Source: Aporhodopirellula sallentina SM41
GTDB taxonomy: Bacteria; Planctomycetota; Planctomycetia; Pirellulales; Pirellulaceae
Reading direction: 5' to 3'
Assembly: GCF_000346505.1 (NCBI RefSeq)
Contig: NZ_ANOH01000263.1
Span: 1-64,000, forward strand
Length of the DNA: 64,000 nt
Below, in pieces: positions 8,594-17,695 of the stretch (position 1 is its first letter; the number at the start of each line of letters is the position of its first letter). The notes beneath the pieces were generated by a model. The model was not told the origin of the DNA. It searched no databases and was given only the letters and a program-made list of their open reading frames with translations. A program made the translations under genes and the position numbers.

Positions 8594-9071
8594 GGTTCAC
8601 TCGCCTCGCCGCTGCGGTCAAATGATGGCGACGGGAGACACCGCAAGGCAGCGCCGCTCAAATGGCAAAGACATATTTGGAATTAGAAAACGATCTTCCA
8701 AGGCAGAAACAGGGCAAACCTGTACGACCAAAATGGTTCGACAAGTTGCACGGTGCAACCAAGTGGTGAACCGGAGCAACCAGGGGGGTGATAGTAAGCT
8801 GCGTGTGTATGACTGCGTCAAAAAAGCAATCCTTCACGGTTAGGGACCGTTCTGGAGCTGTAGTTGCGCAATTGCGATAAGAATTTGCTTGGTGCCTGCA
8901 CGCTGCAACGGGCGACACGGGCGTTTTATATGTGAGCGATTTGCGAGTTGACAGACAGTCGTTGACCGATAGATTTCAATCGCCACGGCTAGGGTAGCTC
9001 CCGAACACCGGCATCATCACCGGCCCGCCGTGGTACTTTTGTTCTTTGATGAATCGTGGAGATGACACGAA
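8594..9071. other. Intergenic region before the integrase
   Basis: 478 bp with no gene of recognisable family. It contains one plausible 35-residue frame at 8662-8769 (listed separately). The region immediately before the integrase is expected to hold its promoter and possibly arm-type recombinase binding sites, but no repeated binding motif is obvious by eye. Confidence 0.4.
8662..8769 (+). CDS. Possible 35-residue small protein
   Basis: An ATG at 8662 opens a frame encoding a basic, hydrophilic peptide (starts MAKTYLELENDLPRQKQGKP, ends WFDKLHGATKW) with stop at 8767-8769. Composition is protein-like (helical N-terminus, KPVRPKW basic patch), but there is no clear ribosome-binding site and no family recognition. 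It could be chance. Confidence 0.25.
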   Translation: MAKTYLELENDLPRQKQGKPVRPKWFDKLHGATKW

Positions 9072-10619
9072 ATGGCTAGCGTATTTAAGAAAACCTACGT
9101 CCGCCCAATGCCTGCGAATGCAGAGATCGTTTCTCGCCAGGGCAAACAAATCGCTCGATGGACCGATGGCAAAGGCAGGAAACGATCGGCCGAAGTGACG
9201 ACCGGAAAAGATGGCTCGCCCAGAATCAAAACCGAAGCGTCAACGTACACGGCCAAGTATCGCGACGGCGAAGGAATCGTTCGGGAAGTCGCTACCGGAT
9301 GCCGAGACAAACAGGCGGCCAAAACGAAACTCGCCGAGCTGCTGTCCATCGCGGATAAGGTGCGAGTTGGTTCGATAACAACCACTGACTTGAAAATCGG
9401 CGACCACAACAAGATACCGCTTGCCGATCACATTGCCCAATACATCACTGATCTAAAAACGCGAGGTGTCAACGCTGATCGGATCAAGACGAGCGAAACC
9501 CGGTTGAAGGCGGCTTGCGACGGTTGTGGATTCCGTTGGTTGCGGGACTTGAACGCGGATGCATTGCGAAAGTGGTTGCGTGGTCAGCCTGAAATGTCGG
9601 CAGCAACGTACAACTGGCACGTCACGTTATGGACGGCGTTCGGTAACTGGTTGACCGGAATTCGTTTGCAAGGAAAACGTCCCTCTCAAACCGGCGAACG
9701 TCGCCTAACGTCCAATCCGTTTGACGGATTCGGCAAACGCGATGAGAAGTCTGACCGCAAACGAGTTGCAAGGTCGCTGACGCGTGATGAAATGCAGAGG
9801 CTTCTCGACATCGCGCAGCGTCGCCCGCTCCAAGATGCTCTTACAGTCCGGAGAGGCAAGAACGCGGGAAAACAGGTTGCCAAGGTTCCCGACGCCAGAC
9901 GGGCAAAGCTGGAGCGTCTGGGCACCGAGCGAGCGCTGATCTACAAAACGTTGATTCTGACGGGGTTGCGGTCCAACGAGCTGCGGACGCTTCGGAAGTC
10001 CGATTTGTCGTTCGGTGACGTTCCGTTTCTAATTTTGAAATCGAGCAACGAGAAGAACCGCAAAGGTTCAACCGTCCCGCTCAAGAGCGACCTTGCCGCC
10101 GATCTGCGTGCGTGGGTTGCCGACAAGGCACCGGGCGACCTGATCTTTAATGTCCCGACCGGGTTGCTTCGGATTCTGAATCGAGACTTGATTGCGGCCG
10201 GGATCGACAAGGTCGATGAGAATGAGGGGCGGATTCACCTGCACGCCTTGAGGCACAGCACGGGTACGCACCTATCGGCTGCGGGAGTATCGCCCCGAAC
10301 TGCCCAAGCGGTGATGCGTCACAGCGACATCGCGTTGACGATGAACACATACACCGATGAGCGGTTGCTGGAAACGTCGGCGGCAGTGGAGCACCTGCCA
10401 ACACTGAGCGTTAGCTCCGATGCACCTATGGATGCACCAAATCCAGTCCAAGCAGGCCAAAATAGTCCATCCCTGACCGAATCTGACAAGGCAACCCGCG
10501 ATCGTGAAAGCACGAAAAAACCCAGCGATTCACAGGGAATGCTGAGTTTTCGGAAGTGGGCGATAGAGAACTCGAATCTCTGGCCTCTGCCGTGTGAAAG
10601 CAGCGCTCTAACCAACTGA
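9072..10619 (+). CDS. Tyrosine recombinase / integrase
   Basis: 515-residue site-specific recombinase that would integrate and excise the element. The catalytic domain holds R300 (LILTGLRSNELRTL), Lys at about 328-331, H391-x-x-R394 (HALRHSTGTH), H417 (MRHSD) and nucleophile Y427 (MNTYTDE). The SAM-like core-binding domain lies at about 115-200, preceded by an N-terminal basic arm-binding region. The tail after residue 430 is low complexity. The final ~20 codons (from about 10557) are read antisense through the tRNA-Val gene, so the 3' end of the gene contains the attachment region. This places the island to the left of the tRNA. Confidence 0.95.
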   Translation: MASVFKKTYVRPMPANAEIVSRQGKQIARWTDGKGRKRSAEVTTGKDGSPRIKTEASTYTAKYRDGEGIVREVATGCRDKQAAKTKLAELLSIADKVRVGSITTTDLKIGDHNKIPLADHIAQYITDLKTRGVNADRIKTSETRLKAACDGCGFRWLRDLNADALRKWLRGQPEMSAATYNWHVTLWTAFGNWLTGIRLQGKRPSQTGERRLTSNPFDGFGKRDEKSDRKRVARSLTRDEMQRLLDIAQRRPLQDALTVRRGKNAGKQVAKVPDARRAKLERLGTERALIYKTLILTGLRSNELRTLRKSDLSFGDVPFLILKSSNEKNRKGSTVPLKSDLAADLRAWVADKAPGDLIFNVPTGLLRILNRDLIAAGIDKVDENEGRIHLHALRHSTGTHLSAAGVSPRTAQAVMRHSDIALTMNTYTDERLLETSAAVEHLPTLSVSSDAPMDAPNPVQAGQNSPSLTESDKATRDRESTKKPSDSQGMLSFRKWAIENSNLWPLPCESSALTN

Positions 10620-10630
10620 GCTAATCGCCC
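10557..10630 (-). tRNA. tRNA-Val (anticodon CAC)
   Basis: Folded from 10630 down to 10557: acceptor GGGCGAT/ATCGCCC, D-arm GCTC/GAGC, anticodon stem CTGCT/GGCAG with loop TTCACAC (anticodon CAC, read as Val), variable loop of 5, T-arm AGAGA/TCTCT with loop TTCGAGT, and discriminator A. Total 74 nt with every stem paired. The CCA end is not encoded. Its 3' half overlaps the end of the integrase gene on the opposite strand, the classical arrangement for a tRNA used as an integration site. Confidence 0.95.
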
Positions 10631-11089
10631 GGGATTGTGGCCTTTTGCAGGCGGCACGACAAAATACCTGTTCGCATGTTTGCTGACAAGCGTGTGAAAA
10701 CCGATCTGCCGGCGGTACTGTTCGCCTGTTTCGCTGTTCTGCCGTTTTGCCGCTGCGTGCACTGGCGAACGCGCCGCCGCCTCGAATCCTTTAGACTGTT
10801 ACCCATGGGGGAGCGGGACTTTCGGGGAACGGGTTCACCTTTTTGTGCGACGCACGCACCGTGTTCCTTGATCGGTTGGGTACGTCCCAAATGAAGGACC
10901 GAATCGGGCTCGAGGGTTTGCTGGCCAGGCCTCATTTCGTGGCATGTTCAACAGTGTTTCATGTTCACGGTGCCTCATGTTCACGGTGCCTCATGTTCAC
11001 AGTGCCTCATGTTCACAGTGGCCGCTACACAACGAGTTGAAATACGACAGGTTTCACGATTCCGCCGCACTTTTGGGAGGACGACTCAG
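10631..11089. other. Intergenic region between tRNA-Val and the HEAT-repeat gene
   Basis: No supported gene. The right-hand half contains four 16-bp tandem repeats (10959-11020, listed separately). The tRNA promoter should lie just right of 10630, but no strong box is evident. Confidence 0.4.
10959..11020. repeat. Tandem repeat, 16-bp unit, 3.9 copies
   Basis: Unit TCATGTTCACGGTGCC occurs at 10959-10974 and 10975-10990, with one G-to-A change at 10991-11006, then a partial fourth copy to 11020. A degenerate copy (CATGTTCAACAGTG) precedes at 10943. It ends 70 bp before the start codon at 11090, so it may lie in the leader or promoter of the HEAT-repeat gene. Confidence 0.85.
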
Positions 11090-12964
11090 ATGTCGATTGC
11101 TGCACTGCATCAGGTTTTTGACGAGACACGTCGGCTGGCGATCGCGGGCAGCAATTTGGCCGCGGGTGATTTCCGGCTCAAGAAGCTGATCCCGACACTT
11201 CAGAAGAGCGGGGAGAAGGCTCCCGTGTTTGCCAAAGTGGCCGAGGGAGTCGAACGTTTGATCGATGCCTCGCCCAAGGACTCCGCATCGGCGCTGCTCG
11301 ACCTCAGTTCACTCGTGATGGCAATCTTGTATACGCAGGGGGAACTCGGCGGCAAAGGTCCGATCAAACCGATCAAGACGATCGGCATTCCACTGACTCA
11401 AACACAAACCCCGGCACGCTTGCTCAAACCTGTAATCGAGGCCTTAACAACCGGTGGGACCGGACGCTTGGAAACGATCCGCGAGGCCCATCGGCAAGGC
11501 GTTTTTCAAGACCCGCGATTGGTAAACTATGCGATCACGGCTTTGAATGATCGATATGGCGAACTGGCGGACCTCATGGAAAAGATCGTTGGAGACTACG
11601 GTCCGTCAATTGTCCCCTTGATCGAAGAAACGATCGCGATCAAAGGCAAGAGCGGTGATGCGCGGCGGCTACGGATTTTGCATCGTTTGGCCCCGGAGAA
11701 AGCCAGACCGATCGTGCTCGACGCTTTCGAAAACGGAAGCAAGGAGACCAAACTCGCCGCCGTCTCGTGCCTCGGTGAGGAACCGGGCGATTTGAATCTG
11801 TTGATGCAACAGGTGGAATCGCGGCAGCGTGAAGTCCGCGAGTTAACGTACAACCGCCTCGCCCTGTTCGACCAACCGGAGGTCAATGAACTGCTGGTGT
11901 CACGTTTGAAAGAGGACGAGGCATGGCAGGTCGCGACTGCGATGCGGGAAAGGCATAGCAAGTCGCGGATGAAAAAGGTTATTGAGTTATTGAACGAGTC
12001 GCTTTCAGATTTACAGCCGTTGCTCAGCAAAAGCAAACTCAGTGCCGCCGACAAAAAATTGGTTGACGAACGAATCAACCGCTTCCTTGCAGGATGGTCG
12101 TGCTTCACGTTTCGAAAGGATGCGGTGCTGCAGAAATTCGCGAAAGAGATCCTCGATCGCTGGGACGAGTTGCTGGCACTGCGAGGGAAGTATTCCGGGG
12201 GTTCCGACCTGATCCATGCGATCGCGACCTGGAGTCTGGACAATGGCAAACCCGCACAAGTCAGCTTGATCGCGAGCCATCACATGGACGCACCGGAAGA
12301 GTTGCTCGGGCTATGTCTTCAGTCTGCCACGCAGAGTTATCCACCGGCGACGGTCTACGAAGAGTTCTCGCCGCTTTACCGCGCAAACGCTGGCGAGAAG
12401 GCCTCCAAAAAGCAAGGCAGGAAAACAGCCCGGGAGAAGCTCGAACACCATCGGTACACGGAACTGCGAACGGCGATTCAGCATCTCGGACGCGGCAGTC
12501 TGTTCGACGAGTGGCACCCGATGACCGAGACCGAACCTGCTCAAAAGAAAGGCGGCGTTCGGCTCGACTCACGTTGGCTCGACGATTTTGTTGAGTATGA
12601 AGATGTCGAAATGCTGATCCACAGCGTGTCGGCAAAAGACCGAGCGGCGTTGGACTTTCTCGCGGAACGCGTCGCGCAAAACGTCCGCGACAATCGTATC
12701 GAGTTTGAAGACCAATGGATCGCCTTCAAACTGTCGAGTTGCAACTATCGCAAACGATGTGATGTGGTCACGATGCTGCTCGGTGGACTCAGCGAGGAAC
12801 GTGACCGGATACGCAAACGCAAAGGCTATCACTACTTTCCGAGCGTGCACTGGATCACCAAGGCGGTTGATTTGTTTTCAAGCAACGAGCACAAAAAGCT
12901 ACAAGCTGTGCTTACGAACATTGACGAAACCTTGGTTGATGAGTTGATGCCATATGTGCGGTAG
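11090..12964 (+). CDS. HEAT-repeat protein
   Basis: 624 residues from the ATG at 11090, chosen because GGGAGG lies 9 bp upstream and the frame before it reads through tandem repeats. The N-terminal ~120 residues are helical and begin SIAALHQVFDETRRLAIAGSNL. Residues ~130-310 consist of alternating amphipathic helices typical of HEAT-like solenoids (DARRLRILHRLAPEKARPIV, ETKLAAVSCLGEE, VRELTYNRLALFDQPEV). No signal peptide or membrane segment is present, so it is probably cytoplasmic. HEAT solenoids are protein-interaction scaffolds; a specific partner cannot be named. It stands alone, convergent with the kinase at 13045. Confidence 0.8.
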   Translation: MSIAALHQVFDETRRLAIAGSNLAAGDFRLKKLIPTLQKSGEKAPVFAKVAEGVERLIDASPKDSASALLDLSSLVMAILYTQGELGGKGPIKPIKTIGIPLTQTQTPARLLKPVIEALTTGGTGRLETIREAHRQGVFQDPRLVNYAITALNDRYGELADLMEKIVGDYGPSIVPLIEETIAIKGKSGDARRLRILHRLAPEKARPIVLDAFENGSKETKLAAVSCLGEEPGDLNLLMQQVESRQREVRELTYNRLALFDQPEVNELLVSRLKEDEAWQVATAMRERHSKSRMKKVIELLNESLSDLQPLLSKSKLSAADKKLVDERINRFLAGWSCFTFRKDAVLQKFAKEILDRWDELLALRGKYSGGSDLIHAIATWSLDNGKPAQVSLIASHHMDAPEELLGLCLQSATQSYPPATVYEEFSPLYRANAGEKASKKQGRKTAREKLEHHRYTELRTAIQHLGRGSLFDEWHPMTETEPAQKKGGVRLDSRWLDDFVEYEDVEMLIHSVSAKDRAALDFLAERVAQNVRDNRIEFEDQWIAFKLSSCNYRKRCDVVTMLLGGLSEERDRIRKRKGYHYFPSVHWITKAVDLFSSNEHKKLQAVLTNIDETLVDELMPYVR

Positions 12965-13025
12965 GAAACCGTCACTGCGGCTGGAGTGAATTGACAACCG
13001 CCCCTGAATCAAGCAACTCGACAGA

Positions 13026-13061
13026 ATCACCCGGCTCGACTTGATCACCCGGCTCGACTTG
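13026..13061. repeat. 18-bp tandem duplication at the kinase 3' end
   Basis: ATCACCCGGCTCGACTTG occurs twice back to back (13026-13043 and 13044-13061). The second copy overlaps the stop codon and last codons of the minus-strand kinase, so the duplication lies at the end of the coding sequence. Confidence 0.8.
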
Positions 13062-15339
13062 ATCGCGAGTCACCTGGGACCACGGGGTCAGCCACCGACA
13101 AAACCTCGCCTAACTTTGTCCACATGCGAACGAGCGTTCGGTAGGCGATGAAGGACCCTAACAATCCGATCATCCCTGCCGTGATCGCGAGCAACATGAA
13201 GTAGCGTGACTGGCTCTGACTGAAGATCATTAGGGCCGCACCTACCAGTGGGATCAAAGCCGCTATCAGCAAATACGATTCGCTTTGCGAGATCACGCGT
13301 GCCGCATTACGGTCGAAATCCGGATCTTGCATCGTCGGTCGAATCATCTTGGGATAGTAGGCTCCGGCGCAAATCAAACCGAGAGAAAAGAATGGGTAGA
13401 TCATCGCGACGCCGCCACAGATGAGCGACGACACAAAGAGATGAATCGACTGGCTCGTTGTGAATTCGGGGAACCGTACGCTCAACAGATACGGCATCAA
13501 AACGCCAGCGAAAATCCAGCAACCGCCTCCGACCAAAGCGGATAGGTGGCCGAGTTGCAATGTCCAGCGAATGTCGGAATAGGCGGGTGCTTTGCCGGAA
13601 GATGCTGCTCGCAACGCACGCATCGGTGCTCGCGTGAAGGCAATCACCAACAACGCACAGATTGGAAAGAATGTAAAGTTGATTTGATACGACAGCGTGT
13701 CCAAACCGTTACGTGTGGACTCGGTCATGATCTCATTGAGGTTGTAGAGGTAGTGCAGTCTTCCGGCCGCCATATTCGGCAGTAGGATGACCACGATCGT
13801 GACCCACCATGGCGACCGGCGCATCAACCACGCCGTCCACGAATTCGGATTGGGGTCAAACAACTCCGCCGCCGCGGGATACAGAGCCAACCGCAGATCG
13901 CCCGCGAACTCCGCCCCGGTGGCCGGACGAGATTCGGGGTCAGCTGAAAGAGCCCGGCGCAGGACGGACTCGAGGACACGCTGCCACGCGGTATTGTTGT
14001 AACGCGGTGGCTTGAGTTCTTTTAAGCGACCGTCGAGCTGATTGGATACGGCTTGCGTCCACGAGGCGGCCGACGACGCACAGTCAAATGGTCGTTGCCC
14101 TTGCCAAAGCTCCCAGAGCAATACGGCAAGGGAATACAGATCAGCCCGTTCGCGAACTTCTTCCTGAGGTGCCAACAGGTTCGCTGTAATCGCACGCAGG
14201 TGTTCGGGTGCCATGTAGCCAACCGATCCGCCGAGCGAACAGGCCGCCCCGGCTCTCCCCGACGCCCCCGCAAGACTGACATTGAAATCGGCGAGTTGCG
14301 GGATTCCTTCCGCGGTGAGCAGTACGTTCGCAGGCTTGACGTCGCGGTGTAGAACGCCGGTGTCGTGAGCAGCTTGGAGAGCACCGGCTAGCTGGATACC
14401 GATCCACGCGACCAACTTGGGCCATTCGATCTCGTTGATCCATTCGCGAGTGGTCGATCGTTCCGGCACGACCTGAGCCGATGCCAGTAGATTCTCGTCG
14501 ACCGACTGCAACAGGAGCGCACCTCGACGACGATTGTGGTGCGTCAGTTTGGCTTTCGCGATGACGTCCGCCAACGTGCCGCCGGGATGAAACTGCATGT
14601 ACAAAAGATGCAGCGGAGGTTCGCGAAGGAATCGCTGATCAAACACGCGAATGATATTGGGATGGTCAAACTGTGCCAACGCGCGGGATTCGCTCGCGTC
14701 GAGAGCCTCGTTGCTTTTCCAACGAGAAACCTTCACCGCGACGAGCCGCGACATGGAAATCTGTCGAGCGAGATAGACGTGGGCGAACGCTCCTTTTCCG
14801 AGCAGTTGGATGATCTCGAAATCGTCGAGCGTCTCGCCCGGAGCGACCGGATCAGGAGGCTGCGTGTGTTCGCGTGGGAGAGCGGTTTCGCAAACTCCGA
14901 GCAGCGGCGCGAGCGAATCGGAGTACTGCGGAAAGCGTTCAGCAAACGTTTTGTATTCAGGATTCAAACCACATTCACGCTGCAACTGAATGTCTTCGAG
15001 AATGAGATCGAGCGGTGTGGTTGAAGGAGAGATTAGGTCAGGCAACGCGTCGAAGTAGCGTTCGAGCGGTCTTGGCGTGCCGTTCTCGGCCGCCATGGCC
15101 ATTTGCAACTTGATCAGTTCGACCAAGACAAAATGCCGTGTTTCTCGATCGGAGTCCGGCAGATAGCGGATCAGATCCTGCGGAGCGTCGGCGGACTCGG
15201 ATTCGGAAAAGCGTTCGAGACAAGCGAGCATGATCTCATCGAGCGAATCTTGCGTTTCGCTGTCCATGCTCGATGCGTCTGTGTCACCAGAGACGAGTGC
15301 GTTGGAATCGGGTTCGGCGGGAGGAGGCGTTGCAACCAT
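13045..15339 (-). CDS. Membrane-anchored Ser/Thr protein kinase (DFN variant)
   Basis: 764 residues from the ATG at 15339; a frame upstream to 15540 is possible but has unusual composition. A ~170-residue N-terminal region precedes the kinase domain. The kinase shows glycine loop GKGAFAHV (181-188), Lys 203 (VAVKV), HRDVKPAN (331-338), DFN at 351-353 in place of DFG, and an APE-type MAPEHL. The C-terminal ~240 residues contain about six hydrophobic segments (first WWVTIVVILLPNMAAG), so the kinase is held at the membrane with its catalytic domain facing the cytoplasm. Pkn2-type kinases with extra domains are numerous in planctomycetes. The substrate is unknown. The Asp that binds magnesium is kept; only the Gly of DFG is replaced. 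Confidence 0.9.
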   Translation of the reverse strand: MVATPPPAEPDSNALVSGDTDASSMDSETQDSLDEIMLACLERFSESESADAPQDLIRYLPDSDRETRHFVLVELIKLQMAMAAENGTPRPLERYFDALPDLISPSTTPLDLILEDIQLQRECGLNPEYKTFAERFPQYSDSLAPLLGVCETALPREHTQPPDPVAPGETLDDFEIIQLLGKGAFAHVYLARQISMSRLVAVKVSRWKSNEALDASESRALAQFDHPNIIRVFDQRFLREPPLHLLYMQFHPGGTLADVIAKAKLTHHNRRRGALLLQSVDENLLASAQVVPERSTTREWINEIEWPKLVAWIGIQLAGALQAAHDTGVLHRDVKPANVLLTAEGIPQLADFNVSLAGASGRAGAACSLGGSVGYMAPEHLRAITANLLAPQEEVRERADLYSLAVLLWELWQGQRPFDCASSAASWTQAVSNQLDGRLKELKPPRYNNTAWQRVLESVLRRALSADPESRPATGAEFAGDLRLALYPAAAELFDPNPNSWTAWLMRRSPWWVTIVVILLPNMAAGRLHYLYNLNEIMTESTRNGLDTLSYQINFTFFPICALLVIAFTRAPMRALRAASSGKAPAYSDIRWTLQLGHLSALVGGGCWIFAGVLMPYLLSVRFPEFTTSQSIHLFVSSLICGGVAMIYPFFSLGLICAGAYYPKMIRPTMQDPDFDRNAARVISQSESYLLIAALIPLVGAALMIFSQSQSRYFMLLAITAGMIGLLGSFIAYRTLVRMWTKLGEVLSVADPVVPGDSRSSRAG

Positions 15340-15573
15340 GAACGTCGTTATAACCCAATCCCCGGCAATATTGCCTGGTGGCTTTAGCAAAAACACAACC
15401 GATCGCAAGGTTTCGCCACGCCGGTTGACGTTACGCATTTCGTCGCCGGCGTCCTCCTTTTTCGTAGTCCGGTCGAGGGTGCTCTGCCCCCGGTTCCGAT
15501 ACCAACGGAGCGATAGATGGTGCCGAGGCTGGCTTTGCACCCGTCCCCCAATAACCTGTGGAACTCTCCGGCC

Positions 15574-16296
15574 ATGCGTTGTAGTAAAACTCCTGGGAGC
15601 CTTTGCGGTGTCGTTGCCATGACGCTCGCCGGTTGGCTCACACTTGGTGCCTCATCGGCATCCGCCATTGAAGGCACCGAATTGAACTCGTCCGTCGGCA
15701 TTTGGGCTCCGCTGCTGCCCGAACTGGCCAACGATTCGGGGGATTCCGTCGGCGTGTTGATGGGGCTTTCGGGTCACCATCGCTTCGACGGATATCGCAC
15801 GAGCGTGGAATCGGGATTCAGCTATGGCGTCTCCGACTCAGCCGAAATGATCGGGTTCGAAGCGTTGCTGCGTGACACGTGGGACTTCGGCGATCACCAC
15901 CTGTCGGCCGGTTTCGGATACAGCATGATGAACTGGGACCAAGACGCTGCCGGCCATGACATCGAGTCGGACTATCAAGGTGCGAAGGTCGTCACCGGAT
16001 GGGAAACCTGCTTCGGCCGCACTCCGGTTTGGCTCGACCTAACCCTCGGTCTCTATGACCTTGATGGAGCCTATGTCGGAGACGACGGAGGCGGTGGTTT
16101 TAACACCGGCGAAACCGGTGGATTTACCACGACATACGGGTTCGAGATGAAGACCGAATTCGACTGCTTCGGAATCCCGGCGCGTGCGATCTTCGGGTTG
16201 GACTACTTCGAAGACTTCGCCGTCTGGCGTGCCGGCCAAGTCGACACCGAAGACGCTGTCGTCCTGAACGGTTCGATCGAGTTCCGTTTGTATTAA
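15574..16296 (+). CDS. Exported beta-barrel-like protein
   Basis: 240 residues from the ATG at 15574; the frame extends upstream, but this start gives a clean signal peptide (basic MRCSK, hydrophobic VAMTLAGWLTLGA, cleavage near ASSASA-IE). The mature part alternates polar and aromatic residues with many Gly and Asp, as in outer-membrane barrels, and ends with the aromatic-terminated strand NGSIEFRLY. Two Cys (ETCFG, FDCFG) could form a disulphide. No named family is recognised. It is divergent from the kinase at 13045-15339. Confidence 0.65.
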   Translation: MRCSKTPGSLCGVVAMTLAGWLTLGASSASAIEGTELNSSVGIWAPLLPELANDSGDSVGVLMGLSGHHRFDGYRTSVESGFSYGVSDSAEMIGFEALLRDTWDFGDHHLSAGFGYSMMNWDQDAAGHDIESDYQGAKVVTGWETCFGRTPVWLDLTLGLYDLDGAYVGDDGGGGFNTGETGGFTTTYGFEMKTEFDCFGIPARAIFGLDYFEDFAVWRAGQVDTEDAVVLNGSIEFRLY

Positions 16297-16327
16297 ACCG
16301 AAGCGATCTCGGCTGCGGAAATTCAAA

Positions 16328-16361
16328 GGCAGACCGGTCACATAGAGGACCGATGTCTGCC
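16328..16361. terminator. Hairpin between convergent genes
   Basis: GGCAGAC-CGGTC (16328-16339) pairs with GACCG-AT-GTCTGCC (16348-16361), a 12-bp stem with a 2-nt bulge and an 8-nt loop. It lies 31 bp after the stop at 16296 and on the other side faces the 3' end of the gene ending at 16445. No strong T-run follows on either strand. Confidence 0.6.
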
Positions 16362-16444
16362 GAGATTAAGAAGTACCGGTCGACGGAGCGATCGGTAGGT
16401 TCCGCATAGCAACTCTCTCGCAGAACGCGAGTATCTGAAACGCG

Positions 16445-17695
16445 TTACGAACCTGCTTTGGGCAGGTCCGAGTGGGCATTGGGCCCAAAGTATCGAAGTC
16501 CCACGAGTGGTTCACTGCCGAGGTTTTCGATCTCAACACCGCGTGTCGCTGCGACGTGCGAGATGAACACTTCGTCGGTGGTGTTCTCGCCAAAGCGAAT
16601 CATGGCGGGCGTTTGGAGGTCGAGTGAGCCCATGCGGCCGCGACCTTGCACGGTGATCCAACTGCTCGTCGCACCGTCCTGCAGTGTGCACTTGGCACCA
16701 GGCTGAATCGTGAGTTCTTTCGCGCTGAAAAGTTGTTGCCCGTCGACGGTGCCGTAGACGATCCACAGGTCTTCGTAGCCGTCACCGCTGCGTTTCTCGT
16801 CGCGGACCGGTTCGAGATAGTTGCTGTTCTTGAAATGGGTGTCTACGTTCTTGTCCCAGTCCAACTGCCCGACGATAAAGTCCAAATCTTGATGTTTGTC
16901 CTCGGGCATGTCCTTGACCAGTAGCGACCAGGGAACGTAGCGGCCTTCGACGATGGATTGGTACATCCCGAAGACGTCGCTGCCCCATTGCGGTTCGTAC
17001 GTGCACAGCGATCCGGGTGCGTGCAAGACTCCCGGTGGGATCAACCAACCGGTTCCGCGTTTGAGGCGGTACGCGCGGCTGAGGTCAAGAATTCCGTTGT
17101 CGCCCGCATTCCAGTTTTCCAAACAGCGGCGAACATCGGCCGGTTCCGTGCCGGGCTCGAGCCCCATGAACGTGTAGGCAAAGTTGTTGTCGACGTTGTT
17201 GAGTTGCGGAGGGAAGTAATAGCTCTCTGGCTTGCCCTCCTGCCCGACGAGTTTTGCATCCTCGAACGACTGGTGCATGTGATGGGGGATGGGGCCCATA
17301 TTGTCAAAAAACTTGGAATACACCGGCCACCGCTCGTACTTGCTGTACACCGATTCGCCCACGAGATCGGCTCCGCGTTCAGCGACGGCGTCCTTGAGCA
17401 AGAATTTTTTTCCCTCAAAGAGGCAGAAACTGAGACCTTCGTGCCACACGCGTCCTTCGTTGGCGGCTTCGGTGGTGCTGCCGAACCATCGTTCGTCGAT
17501 TCCGCCCCGATCGGCTCCAAAGCGGTAATAATCACCGGGATGCAATTTGATCCGGCGTCCGGGGTGCAGGAACGAGCGAGGCACCCAGGTGGGCGTCAAA
17601 CGCAAAAGTCCGTCACCCGCATCCATTGCCGAATCGAGTAACTTGGTGACACTGTCGCCTTTTACGAGGCCTTCATCTAATTTCACGTTGCTCAT
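16445..17695 (-). CDS. Cupin-fold protein related to class I phosphomannose isomerase
   Basis: 416 residues. PHHMHQ (137-142) is the metal-binding His cluster of a cupin, and GWLIPPGVLHAPGS further on supplies a second His, as in type I mannose-6-phosphate isomerases. A second, C-terminal cupin-like half (from LTIQPGAKCTLQDG) keeps the fold but not an obvious metal site. No signal peptide. It is probably a cytoplasmic sugar isomerase or sugar-binding enzyme. The PMI signature is incomplete, so the substrate is uncertain. It is divergent from the DUF4432 gene, another carbohydrate-type protein, which supports a role in sugar metabolism. Confidence 0.65.
   Translation of the reverse strand: MSNVKLDEGLVKGDSVTKLLDSAMDAGDGLLRLTPTWVPRSFLHPGRRIKLHPGDYYRFGADRGGIDERWFGSTTEAANEGRVWHEGLSFCLFEGKKFLLKDAVAERGADLVGESVYSKYERWPVYSKFFDNMGPIPHHMHQSFEDAKLVGQEGKPESYYFPPQLNNVDNNFAYTFMGLEPGTEPADVRRCLENWNAGDNGILDLSRAYRLKRGTGWLIPPGVLHAPGSLCTYEPQWGSDVFGMYQSIVEGRYVPWSLLVKDMPEDKHQDLDFIVGQLDWDKNVDTHFKNSNYLEPVRDEKRSGDGYEDLWIVYGTVDGQQLFSAKELTIQPGAKCTLQDGATSSWITVQGRGRMGSLDLQTPAMIRFGENTTDEVFISHVAATRGVEIENLGSEPLVGLRYFGPNAHSDLPKAGS

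Noticed and set aside
10319-10762. Minus-strand 147-codon frame overlapping the tRNA and integrase
   Set aside because: It is antisense to the integrase, has no family resemblance and would cross the tRNA gene.
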